From Limisphaera sp026417315 (lineage in GTDB: Bacteria; Verrucomicrobiota; Verrucomicrobiia; Limisphaerales; Limisphaeraceae), in assembly GCF_049537125.1 (NCBI RefSeq), contig NZ_JBMVQY010000001.1:1550001-1614000 (forward strand): DNA of 64,000 nt, given 5' to 3'. Made by a program: the position numbers and the translations under genes. Positions within the stretch are counted from its first letter, which is position 1. The number at the start of each line of letters is the position of its first letter. Below are positions 26,898 to 36,639 of this stretch, piece by piece. The notes under the pieces were generated by a model. That model was not told where the DNA came from. It ran no database searches and was given only the letters and a program-made list of their open reading frames with translations.

Positions 26898-29318
26898 ATG
26901 AACACTGCAACCTCGAACCATCGGACCCGCGGGGTCCTGCGCGGGCGTCCCCTTGGCCGGGACGCTTTGGTCTCCACCCTGGCAACCGCCCTGGTAGCCT
27001 TGCTCGCCCTGCCGTCGACCGCCTCGGGCCAGGCGACGTTCATCGCCTACGTGGTGCCCGCCGGGACCCAGGGCAATCAGGAATTCGGAGGCGTGCTGGG
27101 CATGGACTTCGACGTCAACAACCCCATCCTCGTCACCAGGCTGGGTGTGTTCGATGACGGCTCGGACGGGCTGACTCTCCCCCTGACCGCGCGATTGTGG
27201 GACCGCTCCACCCAGACGGAGCTGGCCTCGATCGAGTTCACCCCGGACGATCCCGGCGAACTGGTGGGGGGCAGCCGGTTCAAGTCGCTGTCCAGTCCCA
27301 TTCGCCTGGAGATCGGGTTCCAGGGCACCATCACGGCTGAAGGCTACGGAGCCGGCGAACGATTGCGCAACCGACTCAACGACCCGGCCAACATTGTGTG
27401 GACCACGCAGGACGGCGACGGTTCTTTGGCCTTTGTCGGCAGCAGCCGCTGGGGCACGACGCCGGGGGCCTTTCCGGACGACGTGGACCAGGGGCCGGCT
27501 GCCCGGTATGCGGCGGGTACGTTCGAGTTTCAGACCACGCCGCCCGTGACGCCCGGAAAACCGGTGCTCACAACCCGGCCGGGGGATCGTCAAGTGCTGC
27601 TGCTCTGGCTGGCAGTCACGTCCCCGGTGCCCGCGGTGCGCTACGAGGTGTTGCGCGCGCCGGCCGGCACAGACAGCTTCGTGACCCTGGCCAGCGTGTC
27701 GTCCACGAATTACCTGGACCTCGATCTGACCAATGGGGTGGAACTGTGTTACAAGGTGCGCGCCATCGCCTCCAACGGTCGGCCGGGACCGGATTCCGAC
27801 ATCTGGTGCACGGCGCCCTATGTGCTGGCCTCGAACCATCGGATTGCCTACTTCACCCCTGCGGCCCGCGGCAATCAGGCCTTCGGGGGGTCTCTGGGTC
27901 TCGATTTCGACGTGGAAAACCCCATTGTCATCAAGCGGCTGGGCGTGTTCGATGACGGCGCCGACGGTCTGAAACGGCCGCTCACCGCCCGGATCTTCAA
28001 TCGCGAAACCGAGGAGGTGCTGGCCGAAGTGGGCTTTGCGCCGGGCGAAGGCGTGCTCATCGAGGGGATGCGATTCAAGGAACTGGAATCTCCCCTGCGG
28101 CTGGAGGCCGGATTCAAGGGCGTGATTCAGGCCGACGGCTACGGAGCCGAGGAACGTTTGCTCAACTCGCACGGGGACACCAACGCCATCATCTGGTCCC
28201 TGCACGACGGGAACGGGTCGATTCGCTTCGTGGGATCGAGTCGGTGGGCTTCGCTCGCCGGAGTCTTCCCCAGTGTCATCGACCAGGGACCGGCGGCGAG
28301 GTTTTCGGCGGGCACCTTCGAGTACGAGGTGCTCCCCCCCGAGCGGCCCGGCACTCCCACGTTGTTCGTCGTGGTCCCCTACGAGGACGCCGCCGTCACC
28401 CTTTTCTGGTCGGCCATCACGAATCCCTTGCCCGCCGTAAAATATCGGGTATTGCGCGCGACGGATCCCGAGGGGCCCTTTGTCACGGTGGCCGAGACTT
28501 CGCACACCACCTTCCGTGACACCGGCCTGCAAAACGGTGTCGAGGTCTTCTACAAAATCCGCGCGGTCGCGGAAGGCGGTCAGGAGAGCCGGGACTCGAA
28601 TCTGGTGCGTTCCACGCCCAATCCGCGCCAGGCCGGCGTGGCCTACATCGTGCCGGTCGGTCTGGCGGCCGCCGGCACCTTCAGCGGGTCCCTGGGGATG
28701 GACTTCGACGTGGCCCGGCCCGTTCGGATCACCGAGTTGGGCGTGTACGACGACGGGGCCGACGGGCTCTATCTGCCCCTGTTGGCGGTGCTGTATGACC
28801 GCGACACGCGCCAGGCCCTGGCGAGTCTGGAGTTCACCCCCGAAGACCCAGGCACCCTGCGCGACAGCAGCCGATTCAAGCCCCTGCCGGAACCCCTGGT
28901 CCTGCCGGCCGGCTTCAAAGGCGTCATCGCCGTCTCGGGCTACGGGTCGGACGAGCGCGGAGACGAGCGGTACTTCAGCAACGCCCAGGGTCTGCCCGAT
29001 CTCCAGGTCTTCAGCGGTGGGTCGCTGATCTTCGTCGGTTCCGGAAGGTACGGCCCTGCGGGACAGTTCCCGGCCACGCCCGATACGGGGCCGGTGAACC
29101 GCTATGCCGCCGGCACCTTCTATTTTGAGCCGATCTTCGCGGGCCCGCGCCTTTTCATCCGCCGGAATGGCAACCAGATCACGCTCCAATGGAGCGGCGG
29201 GGGGAGACTGGAACGAGCCCCGGAAATCACCGGCCCTTGGAGCGAGGTGCCCGACGCCTCTTCCGGCGTTACCCTGCCCATCGAACAGGTCCGCCAGTTT
29301 TTCCGGGTCCGGCAATGA
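26898..29318 (+). CDS. Secreted protein with three large repeats separated by FnIII-like domains
   Basis: An 806-residue protein with an extended N-terminus and a hydrophobic signal segment (STLATALVALLALPSTASG). Three homologous units of about 165 residues start near 47, 310 and 575. Each has GGxLGMDFDV, ITRLGVFDDGxDGL, RFKxL, GFKGVI, GYGAxER, FVGSSRWG and RYAAGTFxF. Two fibronectin type III-like domains separate them (RYEVLRAPAGTDSF; KYRVLRATDPEGPF). The end is the shared module (LTLQWSGGG-type strand to QFFRVRQ). No enzyme motif is seen; a binding or structural role on the cell surface is inferred. It follows the pseudopilin by 33 bp and may share its TetR control. A hairpin at 29416 follows. 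Confidence 0.78.
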   Translation: MNTATSNHRTRGVLRGRPLGRDALVSTLATALVALLALPSTASGQATFIAYVVPAGTQGNQEFGGVLGMDFDVNNPILVTRLGVFDDGSDGLTLPLTARLWDRSTQTELASIEFTPDDPGELVGGSRFKSLSSPIRLEIGFQGTITAEGYGAGERLRNRLNDPANIVWTTQDGDGSLAFVGSSRWGTTPGAFPDDVDQGPAARYAAGTFEFQTTPPVTPGKPVLTTRPGDRQVLLLWLAVTSPVPAVRYEVLRAPAGTDSFVTLASVSSTNYLDLDLTNGVELCYKVRAIASNGRPGPDSDIWCTAPYVLASNHRIAYFTPAARGNQAFGGSLGLDFDVENPIVIKRLGVFDDGADGLKRPLTARIFNRETEEVLAEVGFAPGEGVLIEGMRFKELESPLRLEAGFKGVIQADGYGAEERLLNSHGDTNAIIWSLHDGNGSIRFVGSSRWASLAGVFPSVIDQGPAARFSAGTFEYEVLPPERPGTPTLFVVVPYEDAAVTLFWSAITNPLPAVKYRVLRATDPEGPFVTVAETSHTTFRDTGLQNGVEVFYKIRAVAEGGQESRDSNLVRSTPNPRQAGVAYIVPVGLAAAGTFSGSLGMDFDVARPVRITELGVYDDGADGLYLPLLAVLYDRDTRQALASLEFTPEDPGTLRDSSRFKPLPEPLVLPAGFKGVIAVSGYGSDERGDERYFSNAQGLPDLQVFSGGSLIFVGSGRYGPAGQFPATPDTGPVNRYAAGTFYFEPIFAGPRLFIRRNGNQITLQWSGGGRLERAPEITGPWSEVPDASSGVTLPIEQVRQFFRVRQ

Positions 29319-29415
29319 GCCGCACCCGGTGTCAGGGACGGAAAACACAGCCGGCATCCACCCGGCTGCCGTCGGAACGGCAGGCGAAACCGAGCAGGAC
29401 ATGCTCGGCGGGAAA

Positions 29416-29444
29416 CCCCTCGCTTCCTCCCCGGAAGCGAGGGG
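29416..29444 (+). terminator. Perfect 12-bp GC hairpin
   Basis: Left arm CCCCTCGCTTCC, five-base loop, right arm GGAAGCGAGGGG, about 100 bp after the repeat-protein stop. No T-tract follows. It could end or stabilise the upstream transcript before the isomerase-like gene at 29501. Confidence 0.55.
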
Positions 29445-29500
29445 GGAGTTGGCCTGCCGCTCGCGCAGCCATGACCGGCGCAAAGGGAAAGGGAAGAGCC

Positions 29501-30370
29501 GTGAAAATTGGGTTCCACACCGACGCGTTCAACTCCGCTTATTGGTCCTTCGACAAGTGTCTGGAGTGGGCACAGCGCCATCAGGTGCACTGGATCGAGT
29601 GCGGTCTCATCGACGGCGTCAGTTGGATTCACGGTCTGGGCTATCAGCCGCACGTGGCCCTCTATGAAGACCCCGTGCTGCTTCGGCGCAAAATGGAAAG
29701 ATACGGTGTCCGCTTCTCGCAGGTGGATGCCGCCTTCCCGCTGTCGCAGGAGGACGGGCCGCTGCGGGGCGTGCCGTATGTCATGAAGGCCATTGCCTGG
29801 GCGGCGCATGCCGGCTGTCCCTGCGTGGACACCACGGACGGCTTGCACGCCCCGGAAGGCATGACGGAGTCGGAAGTGATGGCCCAGATGAGGCGCAGTT
29901 ACCAACAAATCCTCCGGGTGGCGGAAGCGCACCGGGTGATCGTCAACATCGAACCCCATGGTTATTTCACGACCCGCCCCGGGTACCTGGCCGAGATGCT
30001 CGCCTTCAGCGACAGTGCCTGTCTCCGCCTCAACATGGACACGGGAAACACGTTCATTGCCGGGCAGGACCCGGCGGATTTTCTGGCCCGTTTTCTGCCG
30101 CGCGTCAGCCATGTCCATGTGAAAGACGTTTCAGAATCTTTGGCCCGATCCCTCCGCGGGGGACTGACCGGCATCGCCGTCAGTCACTGTCCGCTGGGCC
30201 AGGGGGTCAATGCGGAGAACATCAGGCGTTGTCTGCGCCTGCTCCGCGATGCCGGCTACACCGGCGTTCTGAGCATCGAATGCGAGGGCGCCGGTGGCCC
30301 CATGCTCGAGGAGTCCCTGGCCTGGCTCCGAAGCACCCTCCGCGAACTGGGCATCGTGGAGAGCAGCTGA
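29501..30370 (+). CDS. Sugar phosphate isomerase/epimerase family protein
   Basis: A 289-residue cytoplasmic TIM barrel beginning VKIGFHTDAFNSAYW. Metal-site motifs are in the expected order: VNIEPHGYF, RLNMDTGNTF, HVHVKDVS and LSIECEG. The family isomerises or epimerises ketoses and inositol derivatives; the substrate here is unknown. The GTG at 29501 is preferred because a purine-rich GGGAAGAG lies just upstream and the conserved sequence begins there; an ATG at 29471 would add 10 Lys/Gly-rich residues. It is downstream of the TetR-pseudopilin-repeat protein set and converges with the aldehyde dehydrogenase gene. Confidence 0.82.
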   Translation: MKIGFHTDAFNSAYWSFDKCLEWAQRHQVHWIECGLIDGVSWIHGLGYQPHVALYEDPVLLRRKMERYGVRFSQVDAAFPLSQEDGPLRGVPYVMKAIAWAAHAGCPCVDTTDGLHAPEGMTESEVMAQMRRSYQQILRVAEAHRVIVNIEPHGYFTTRPGYLAEMLAFSDSACLRLNMDTGNTFIAGQDPADFLARFLPRVSHVHVKDVSESLARSLRGGLTGIAVSHCPLGQGVNAENIRRCLRLLRDAGYTGVLSIECEGAGGPMLEESLAWLRSTLRELGIVESS

Positions 30371-30480
30371 GACGCCGGCGGGTGTGCTGCTTACGGTCCC
30401 TTCCCCTGAACTTTGCTCCTCACGCCAAACGGCTTTCTGCGCGGTCCTCCCTCGGTTCTGGGGCCTGTGCGTCCCGGGGT

Positions 30481-31845
30481 TTACCGCACGCACACCGTCT
30501 TGATGTTCACAAACTCCCGCAGGCCGAAGACGCCCAGCTCGCGTCCGTACCCCGAGTCTTTGATCCCTCCAAAGGGGAGGCGCGGGTCGGATCGCACAAA
30601 ATCGTTCACGAAGCAGACCCCTGCTTCCAGGTGTTCGCGCGCCAGGCGCTCGCCCCGGTCCACGTCGCGGGTGAAAATGGCTGCGCCCAATCCGAAGGGA
30701 CTCTGGTTCGCCAACCGCAGCGCGTCCGCCTCGTCTCGCGCCGGCACGACGGCCGCCACCGGGCCGAAGGTCTCCTCATCGAACGCCGGCATCCCGGGGC
30801 GTACATCGGTCAAGACGGTGCATGGGTAATACGCCCCCGGTCCCTCGGGGATGGTTCCCCCGCAAAGTCGCCGCGCGCCGCATGCCAGACTTTGTTCCAC
30901 CTGCCGGTGCAAGTCGTCTCGCAAATCTCGCCGTGCCAGCGGTCCCAAAGCCGTGGTCTCCTGCAAGGGATCGCCCGGCGCCCGGGCCTGCATGCGCTCC
31001 ACCACGCGTGCCTCGAACTCCGCACGGACCGCCTCCACGACGATGAATCGCTTGGCTGCGATGCAGCTCTGTCCCGTGTTGATCAGCCGCGCGTTCACAC
31101 AGGTCTCGGCCGCAAGGTCCAGGTCGGCATCCTCCAGAACCACGTAGGGATCGCTGCCCCCGAGTTCCAGCACGGTCTTTTTGAGCATGGCGCCCGCTCG
31201 TGCCGCCACGGTGCGACCGGCCGATGTGCTGCCCGTCAAGGTCACGCCGCGAATCGCAGGGTGGGCGATCAGGTTCTCCACCTGGGCGGCGCCCACCATC
31301 AACACCTGCAGGGTGGCCTCGGGCAGGTCGGCGGCCAGGGCCAGTTCCTCGATCGCCAGCGCACAGCCCGGCACATTCGACGCATGCTTGAGGACAAAGA
31401 CGTTGCCGGCGGCCAGGGCCGGCGCCGCCGCGCGAAACACCTGCCAAAAGGGGAAATTCCACGGCATGATGCCGAGGATCGGTCCCAGCGGCTCAAAGGC
31501 CACATAACTGCGCCGCCACTCGGTGGCCACCGACTCGGGCTGCAGGAAAGCCGCACCGTGCTCGGCATAGAACTCGCAGACCCAGGCGCATTTTTCCACC
31601 TCGGCCCGTCCCTGCACCACCGGTTTGCCCATCTCTTCCGCCATCAGGCGCGCCAGCTCGGCGGCCCGCGATCGAAGGGCCCCGCTCAAAGCCCGTAACG
31701 CTCCGGCCCGTTCGGGCCATTCCATGCGGCGCCATTGCTCGAAGGCCCGCACCGCGTTCCGGAGGCGACGCTCCACTTCTTCGCCAGACATCGTCGGTAC
31801 CCGCCGCACCAGCCGGCCTGTAACGGGACAGATCGATTCCAACAT
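30481..31845 (-). CDS. NAD(P)-dependent aldehyde dehydrogenase (succinate-semialdehyde type)
   Basis: A 454-residue ALDH-superfamily enzyme. Catalytic residues are all present: N130 in MPWNFPFW, K153 in VLKHAS, E227 in LELGGSDPYVV and the nucleophile C261 in NTGQSCIAAKR. The short N-terminus (LESICPVTGRLVRRVP) and the motif RPFGG-like RLPFGGIKDSGYGRELG at the end are typical of the succinate-semialdehyde dehydrogenase (GabD/Sad) subgroup. It oxidises an aldehyde to the acid with NAD+ or NADP+. Start at 31845 chosen by family N-terminus. It stands alone, converging with the isomerase-like gene; there is no adjacent aminotransferase. Confidence 0.9.
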   Translation of the reverse strand: MLESICPVTGRLVRRVPTMSGEEVERRLRNAVRAFEQWRRMEWPERAGALRALSGALRSRAAELARLMAEEMGKPVVQGRAEVEKCAWVCEFYAEHGAAFLQPESVATEWRRSYVAFEPLGPILGIMPWNFPFWQVFRAAAPALAAGNVFVLKHASNVPGCALAIEELALAADLPEATLQVLMVGAAQVENLIAHPAIRGVTLTGSTSAGRTVAARAGAMLKKTVLELGGSDPYVVLEDADLDLAAETCVNARLINTGQSCIAAKRFIVVEAVRAEFEARVVERMQARAPGDPLQETTALGPLARRDLRDDLHRQVEQSLACGARRLCGGTIPEGPGAYYPCTVLTDVRPGMPAFDEETFGPVAAVVPARDEADALRLANQSPFGLGAAIFTRDVDRGERLAREHLEAGVCFVNDFVRSDPRLPFGGIKDSGYGRELGVFGLREFVNIKTVCVR

Positions 31846-32389
31846 GGCGATGCTCCCTTTTCGGCTCAAACATCCTCCCGCTCCAGGTCCGGCGGCAAGC
31901 ATTTGCCGCGCAGCAGTCGGGCTCGGCCCTGGGGCTCGAGGCGGAGGTGCGAACCCTCTGTTCCCGCCCGCGGGCGGACCCTCTTCGGTGCCGGAGCCGG
32001 TCCCCGACAGTTTCCCGTCCCTCGAGGCAGCGACTGCCCTGGCCTGCCGGGCTGGGGCAGCCGCGGTTCGAAGATCGCCAGACTGCCCGGCTCTGATTGG
32101 CGACGTTGGGCCTGCGGTCGTCGCTCCGCAGCCCTGCTCTCGTTGCGCAAGCCCCGGAATCTGTCGGGCCCAAGCCCACCCGGTCTTCGCACACCAGGGA
32201 CCGGGACCCTGTTCTCGGTCCACCACGGAAAGGAGCGGCAGGATTCCTTACACACCGCCCACCGGCCGGTTTCCATTGTAATGAAACCGTCACCTGACTG
32301 CCGTCCGGTTTGCCTTGCCAGTCGGCTTCGGTCGGCGTTCAATAGCGCCATCGGAAGTCAAACGAAACCACTCCAGATCCAGGTCTGCG
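31846..32389. other. Divergent intergenic region, no gene seen
   Basis: About 540 bp between the aldehyde dehydrogenase (leftward) and the PEP-CTERM gene (rightward). Long open frames exist on both strands but none has protein-like composition. No confident promoter or RNA was found. Confidence 0.55.
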
Positions 32390-33391
32390 ATGAAAACGAT
32401 CCGATGGTTCCCACTGATCCTCGCGCTGTCGGCCACCGGTTTGACGGCGCAAACCCTCACCGAAGTGGCGCTGCCCCGCTACGGCATCAACGGTAACAGC
32501 ACCGCGCTGCGGGCCCCGAGCGCGGCATGGCTGACCATCAGCGGTCTCCAGCCCAACGCAACCTATCGATACTACGTCTCGGGTGACACAAACGTTCCCA
32601 CCGGAACCGGTGCGGGGAACTACTTCGGGATCAACTCCGTCGCCAACAATGCGGGCTACATCCAGGGGTATACGACGCAAAAGGGACTGGGGGGATCCTT
32701 GCTCGCCAATGACGAGTTTGCGATGGCCAATCGGTATTCCGAGTTCACCACGGACGCCTCCGGCTCCTACTCCGGGTGGTTTGCCCTGGTGCCCACGGGC
32801 AACAACCGATTCGCCGTGGGGAACGAGGTGCGCTTTGGCCTGGTTTTCAATGACGGGGCGGGCGGCACGAGCGTCGCTGGCAACATTTACACCACCAGCA
32901 CGCTCCTGATGCTTGGTCCGGGCACTGCCGAAGGTGCCAACCAGGCCACGTTCCTGGTGGGCGATTCCCTCGGGGCCCCGGGCGAGACCATGGTGCTGCT
33001 TTACGACAACGTCGCCGGTGCCGGCCGGCCCATTTGGGCCACGTGGGTCGAACCCGACGGGATCGCGGATGTGCCCTCAACGTTGTGGCACACCAACGTC
33101 ACTGCCGGCCGCTGGGGTGCTTACGTGCCCAACGACCTGGCCAACGGGATCCGGCGCGTCGAGTACTGGGACATCGGCAGCCTCAGTCTGATTGCTGCCG
33201 TGACCGACGACGACGGCGTTTGGACGCCGATTCCGGAGGCTCCTTTCCTGACCGCCAACGGTGACACTCGTTTCAACGGCGGCACAACCACCCTCATCGG
33301 GATCATCGCGCCAATTCCGGAACCTTCCGCAGCAGCCCTTGCGCTGCTGGGCCTGGGCGTTTGGGGCTTGCGCCGCAAGCTGGTCCGCTGA
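32390..33391 (+). CDS. PEP-CTERM sorting-domain protein
   Basis: A 333-residue exported protein. The N-terminus is a signal peptide (MKTIRWFPLILALSATGLTA). The C-terminus is a PEP-CTERM signal: IPEPS, then a hydrophobic helix ALALLGLGVWGL and the basic end RRKLVR, recognised by an exosortase and usually linked to exopolysaccharide. The body (about 22-305) is Gly/Asn/Thr-rich and beta-strand-like, with no known catalytic motif. No exosortase gene is in the window. AGGTC lies upstream of the ATG, and a good intrinsic terminator follows at 33424. Confidence 0.88.
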   Translation: MKTIRWFPLILALSATGLTAQTLTEVALPRYGINGNSTALRAPSAAWLTISGLQPNATYRYYVSGDTNVPTGTGAGNYFGINSVANNAGYIQGYTTQKGLGGSLLANDEFAMANRYSEFTTDASGSYSGWFALVPTGNNRFAVGNEVRFGLVFNDGAGGTSVAGNIYTTSTLLMLGPGTAEGANQATFLVGDSLGAPGETMVLLYDNVAGAGRPIWATWVEPDGIADVPSTLWHTNVTAGRWGAYVPNDLANGIRRVEYWDIGSLSLIAAVTDDDGVWTPIPEAPFLTANGDTRFNGGTTTLIGIIAPIPEPSAAALALLGLGVWGLRRKLVR

Positions 33392-33423
33392 TCCTTCTTC
33401 GCCCGGTTCGCGCATTTCAAAGC

Positions 33424-33465
33424 AGGCGCCGGTTCGGCCTCGGATCGAACGGCGCCTTCGTTTTC
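33424..33465 (+). terminator. Intrinsic terminator after the PEP-CTERM gene
   Basis: Arms AGGCGCC/GGCGCCT and, past a one-base bulge, GTTCG/CGAAC, a nine-base loop, then a T-rich run (TCGTTTTCCC). It sits 33 bp after the stop and before the convergent lyase gene. Confidence 0.75.
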
Positions 33466-33515
33466 CCACGGGAGAGCCCTCGCCGATCTCGCTGGATCGG
33501 CGCGGAGAGACTCCT

Positions 33516-35948
33516 TCACCTGCCCTCGCGCTGCACGATCACCGGGGTGTCGAACCGGACCGGGCCCAGCTCCGCGCGGCCTTCGTCGCCCAGACGAAAG
33601 CCCAGCCAGAGATCGCCCGACGGCCCGCGCAGCCGCACCCCGACGGCGCTCTTCGACCAGATCCCCTCCGCTTCTCCCCACGAGGGTTCTCCGCCCGGGC
33701 GGGCGACTTGCAACACTGTGAGGACCTGGATGCGATCCCGGGTCTCTTGCGTGGACGCCTCCACGTGCCACTGGTTCGGGAAGGCCCGGTCGGGTGGCGG
33801 CTCGTAGCCGTCCCATTGACGGAACCGCAGCGGCACGGGCGCAAGATACTGCGCCGTCAAACGGGCGCGCGGCCGTTCCAGTCGCAGCCGGCCCGCGGCC
33901 TCGTCCACTTGGAACGGACTCAGGCCATGGAGCAGGAACTGGAAGGTCGCCGGTCGCGGCGCTGCCAGATCGTCGCACAAGACCACGAGGTCCGGTTTCA
34001 CGAACAAAAGTTTCCGTCGCGCCCGTGTCAGCCGGCCTCCGTAGGCGCCCACGGCGTCGCCCTCCACGTAATCCCAGGCGGGAGTCAGGATCGCTTTCAC
34101 GATCCGCCCCGTGGACATGGCCGAGTGCGGCACCTGGCCCTCGCCATCCACCAACACGGCGTTGTGCGCCCGCGTGCTCCACGCCCAGCGCGTGTGAAAC
34201 GGGCTGCCGTGGAGATCGCGATACACACAGGTGGTCAGCAACGCCTCGCCAAAGGCGTTCAACTGGAAACTGTTTTGCGGATTGTGTCCGTGACTCTGCG
34301 ATCCGAAGGGACTGGACTTGAACAGGACATGCACGTCGTCCGCACTGTCCAGCAGCGTGGTATGGAGACTGGCCACGCCGATGCCATGAAACACCTTGGA
34401 CACCGGCAGATTCGTCGGGGGCCGGGCTCCGGGCAACGGGGCCAGGGTGGCGCGATACAGGAAGCCGAGCACACCCTCGGCCGGCTGCATCCGCCACTGC
34501 TCCGCCCACCAACGCCATTCGGGAGCGTGCGCCGCGTCCGGGTGGTGTCCGCCGCGCCGCAGGAAATACTCCAAAAACGCACCCCAGCTCCGCGAAGGCG
34601 TGTTATGGGACAGGTCGCCGAACCCCATGTTGGGTGAGCCCGGCGGCGCCACATACAGCGCGTATTCACCCACGCGGGAGAAGAACGGTTTTCGGAAGCT
34701 GTCGATGCCGAGGGCGGCTTCGGCCACCTGGCACCACCAGACAATCTTCCCCATGTAACCGGCCCAGTAGCTCAGGCCCTCGTGCCAGCCCCCGTCGTCG
34801 TCCGCCCACACCGGATAGGCCGCGTAAAACTTGTGCACGGCGTAGTCCAACCAGGTTTCCGCCTCCGGGATCTCCCCGTAAAAGGCGATGGCGGTCTCGG
34901 CCAGTTTGTGCCAGGTGCGGTTGCCATGCGAACTGAATGGCCGCTCCAAATGGCCGACGCCGCGTCCCACTTCGCCGCTGTTCCACGCATCCCGGGCCCG
35001 GCGAGCCATTACCTGGCGGACCTGTTCCCGCTCAGATTCCGTGAGCACGTCCCAGGCCCAGTCGTAGGCGCGCGAGGGGCGGTGCAGCATCACTTTGCCG
35101 GCCTCGCAGTTGAGGCGAAAATTGGTGGGACCGTCCGGATCCCACGAGGCCAGGTGAAGAATCCAGCGCCGTGCGGCCGCGGCGTACTTGGGTTCACGGG
35201 TAATCAGATAGACGAAGGCGATGGTCTCGGCTTCCTGACAGGCGCGGAGCGCCTGTTCCCGGTTGGGCCACCAGTAACGCACCATTTCCCGATTGCTCCG
35301 GTCGTTGATCGAGCCCAGGTGTTCGGGCTCCGGCGTCGGGCCGGCTTCGATGTACCGATCCGCCGCGGCCCGCAAGGTCGCGAACTCGGCTGCGCCAGGC
35401 CCCTTCGCCCACTCCCGCAGACGGGACAAATCCTCCGGGCGCAGGAACAACCGGGGCCGTCCCTGAGGCAGCCGGGCCCGTTGTTCAGCCCGCGTCGGCA
35501 TGGGGAAAACGACAGCATTCGTGGGCACTACGAAGGATCGCACCCGGCTCCAAGTGGAGGTCCGGCCCTCCTGGGTCACGAAACGGTAACGCCAAAAGTA
35601 ACGGCCGGCCTCCAAGGGGCGTGCGTGTACGTAAACATTGAAGGGCAGGTCCTCGGCGGTCTCGGCCTTCCGAAAGTCGGGCTCTCGACTCCATTGAACC
35701 GCCCACCGGGTCGCTCCGCGGTCCACCAACCATGTGAACGCGGGAGGATTCAATGGCACGACCTCTCCCTCCCTTGGGCGGTACCCGATTTCATCCGGAC
35801 GGGCCGGTCGGTCCGAAACCTGCGGCGGTTCGGAAGCTGCGGGAGGCTGCGCGGCCGGAAGGTCGGCAGCCACTGTCAACCCGCCGATCATGAAGACCAC
35901 GCGCAGCCACAGGCCACACGCCCGTTTGCAACCGCCTTGATGTTTCAT
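33516..35948 (-). CDS. Secreted DUF4962/heparinase II/III-family polysaccharide lyase
   Basis: An 810-residue exported protein. Following a signal peptide come an Ig/FnIII-like region of the DUF4962 type (about 55-150; TWLVDRGATRWAVQWS), an alpha/alpha toroid (about 180-480; YDWAWDVLTESEREQV, RTWHKLAETAIAFYG) and a C-terminal beta-sandwich. The heparinase II/III motif SHGHNPQNSF is present, with H553 and H555 in the place of the catalytic His-x-His. Related lyases cleave uronic-acid polysaccharides (alginate, heparin-like, ulvan) by beta-elimination; which one is not readable. Start at 35948 gives a standard signal peptide. It points away from the decayed glycosidase fragment. Confidence 0.82.
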   Translation of the reverse strand: MKHQGGCKRACGLWLRVVFMIGGLTVAADLPAAQPPAASEPPQVSDRPARPDEIGYRPREGEVVPLNPPAFTWLVDRGATRWAVQWSREPDFRKAETAEDLPFNVYVHARPLEAGRYFWRYRFVTQEGRTSTWSRVRSFVVPTNAVVFPMPTRAEQRARLPQGRPRLFLRPEDLSRLREWAKGPGAAEFATLRAAADRYIEAGPTPEPEHLGSINDRSNREMVRYWWPNREQALRACQEAETIAFVYLITREPKYAAAARRWILHLASWDPDGPTNFRLNCEAGKVMLHRPSRAYDWAWDVLTESEREQVRQVMARRARDAWNSGEVGRGVGHLERPFSSHGNRTWHKLAETAIAFYGEIPEAETWLDYAVHKFYAAYPVWADDDGGWHEGLSYWAGYMGKIVWWCQVAEAALGIDSFRKPFFSRVGEYALYVAPPGSPNMGFGDLSHNTPSRSWGAFLEYFLRRGGHHPDAAHAPEWRWWAEQWRMQPAEGVLGFLYRATLAPLPGARPPTNLPVSKVFHGIGVASLHTTLLDSADDVHVLFKSSPFGSQSHGHNPQNSFQLNAFGEALLTTCVYRDLHGSPFHTRWAWSTRAHNAVLVDGEGQVPHSAMSTGRIVKAILTPAWDYVEGDAVGAYGGRLTRARRKLLFVKPDLVVLCDDLAAPRPATFQFLLHGLSPFQVDEAAGRLRLERPRARLTAQYLAPVPLRFRQWDGYEPPPDRAFPNQWHVEASTQETRDRIQVLTVLQVARPGGEPSWGEAEGIWSKSAVGVRLRGPSGDLWLGFRLGDEGRAELGPVRFDTPVIVQREGR

Positions 35949-36141
35949 CGTTGGAATCGATCTTCCCGGCCCTCTGGCCGCTCCCACTGCGGCACTCCAC
36001 GCGGTGGCCGGGCCATCCGCCACATGGTCCGGCCCTTGTCCACCACCCGGGATGACCGCTCATCGGATTGCCGTCAAGACCGCGCCGGGTCCTGCACCAC
36101 GGCCCCTCCGGTGACCTCAACCACAACGGTTCGGCAGCACG

Positions 36142-36483
36142 GCCCTCCGTCTGAATCTCCCGTTGGTGTCGCGACACCGCAATCCGGAACCTGAGGTCCA
36201 AAAATCGGATGCGGTTCACCGCAAGTTCCGGTCGGTCCCGCGGCAGGCGCGGAGGCAACTCGACTCCCTCGGCCCGCCGTCGGAACCCGAGGAACCCGTC
36301 CAGCATGATCTCCGGCACCAAGACGTTTTCACAGGATTTGTGGTCCAGTGCCAGAGCACCCGGGGTGCCGCCGCCCTGGAGCGTGCCGGGCCGTTCCAAC
36401 TCGATGATCCCCCTCCTCTCCCACGCCACCGGTATGTGCTCCCGCCGGCAACCAGGCGTCCGGCCCATCCAATGGATGCGCAC
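36142..36483 (-). pseudogene. Decayed C-terminal fragment of a glycoside hydrolase-like protein
   Basis: Minus-strand translation gives about 110 residues with strong protein character: ALALDHKSCENVLVPEIMLD, then GFRRRAEGVELPPRLPRD and LAVNRIRFLDLRFRIAV. This resembles the C-terminal beta-domain of large bacterial glycosidases with an (alpha/alpha)6 barrel. The frame has no proper start and runs on without a stop into unrelated sequence. Another frame just upstream (36634 to about 36425) continues the likeness (WRVMNSEGSVATPRYDSSAH), implying a frameshift near 36425. The rest of the gene is missing. I cannot name the family with certainty. Confidence 0.45.
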
Positions 36484-36639
36484 TGGAATCGTACCGGGGC
36501 GTGGCCACGGAGCCCTCGGAATTCATGACCCGCCAGCTCAGTGCATCTGGCCAAGCCCGCCGCATTCGTTCCGCCCAACCCTCACTGTCCACCGCCCGCG
36601 CCCCAGCGCGGGCCCGCTCAACCACGCGTCCCACACAAT

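Noticed and set aside
25863..29483. A 1,206-residue minus-strand open frame across the pseudopilin and repeat-protein genes
   Set aside because: Its periodicity only mirrors the repeats of the real plus-strand gene; composition is antisense-like.
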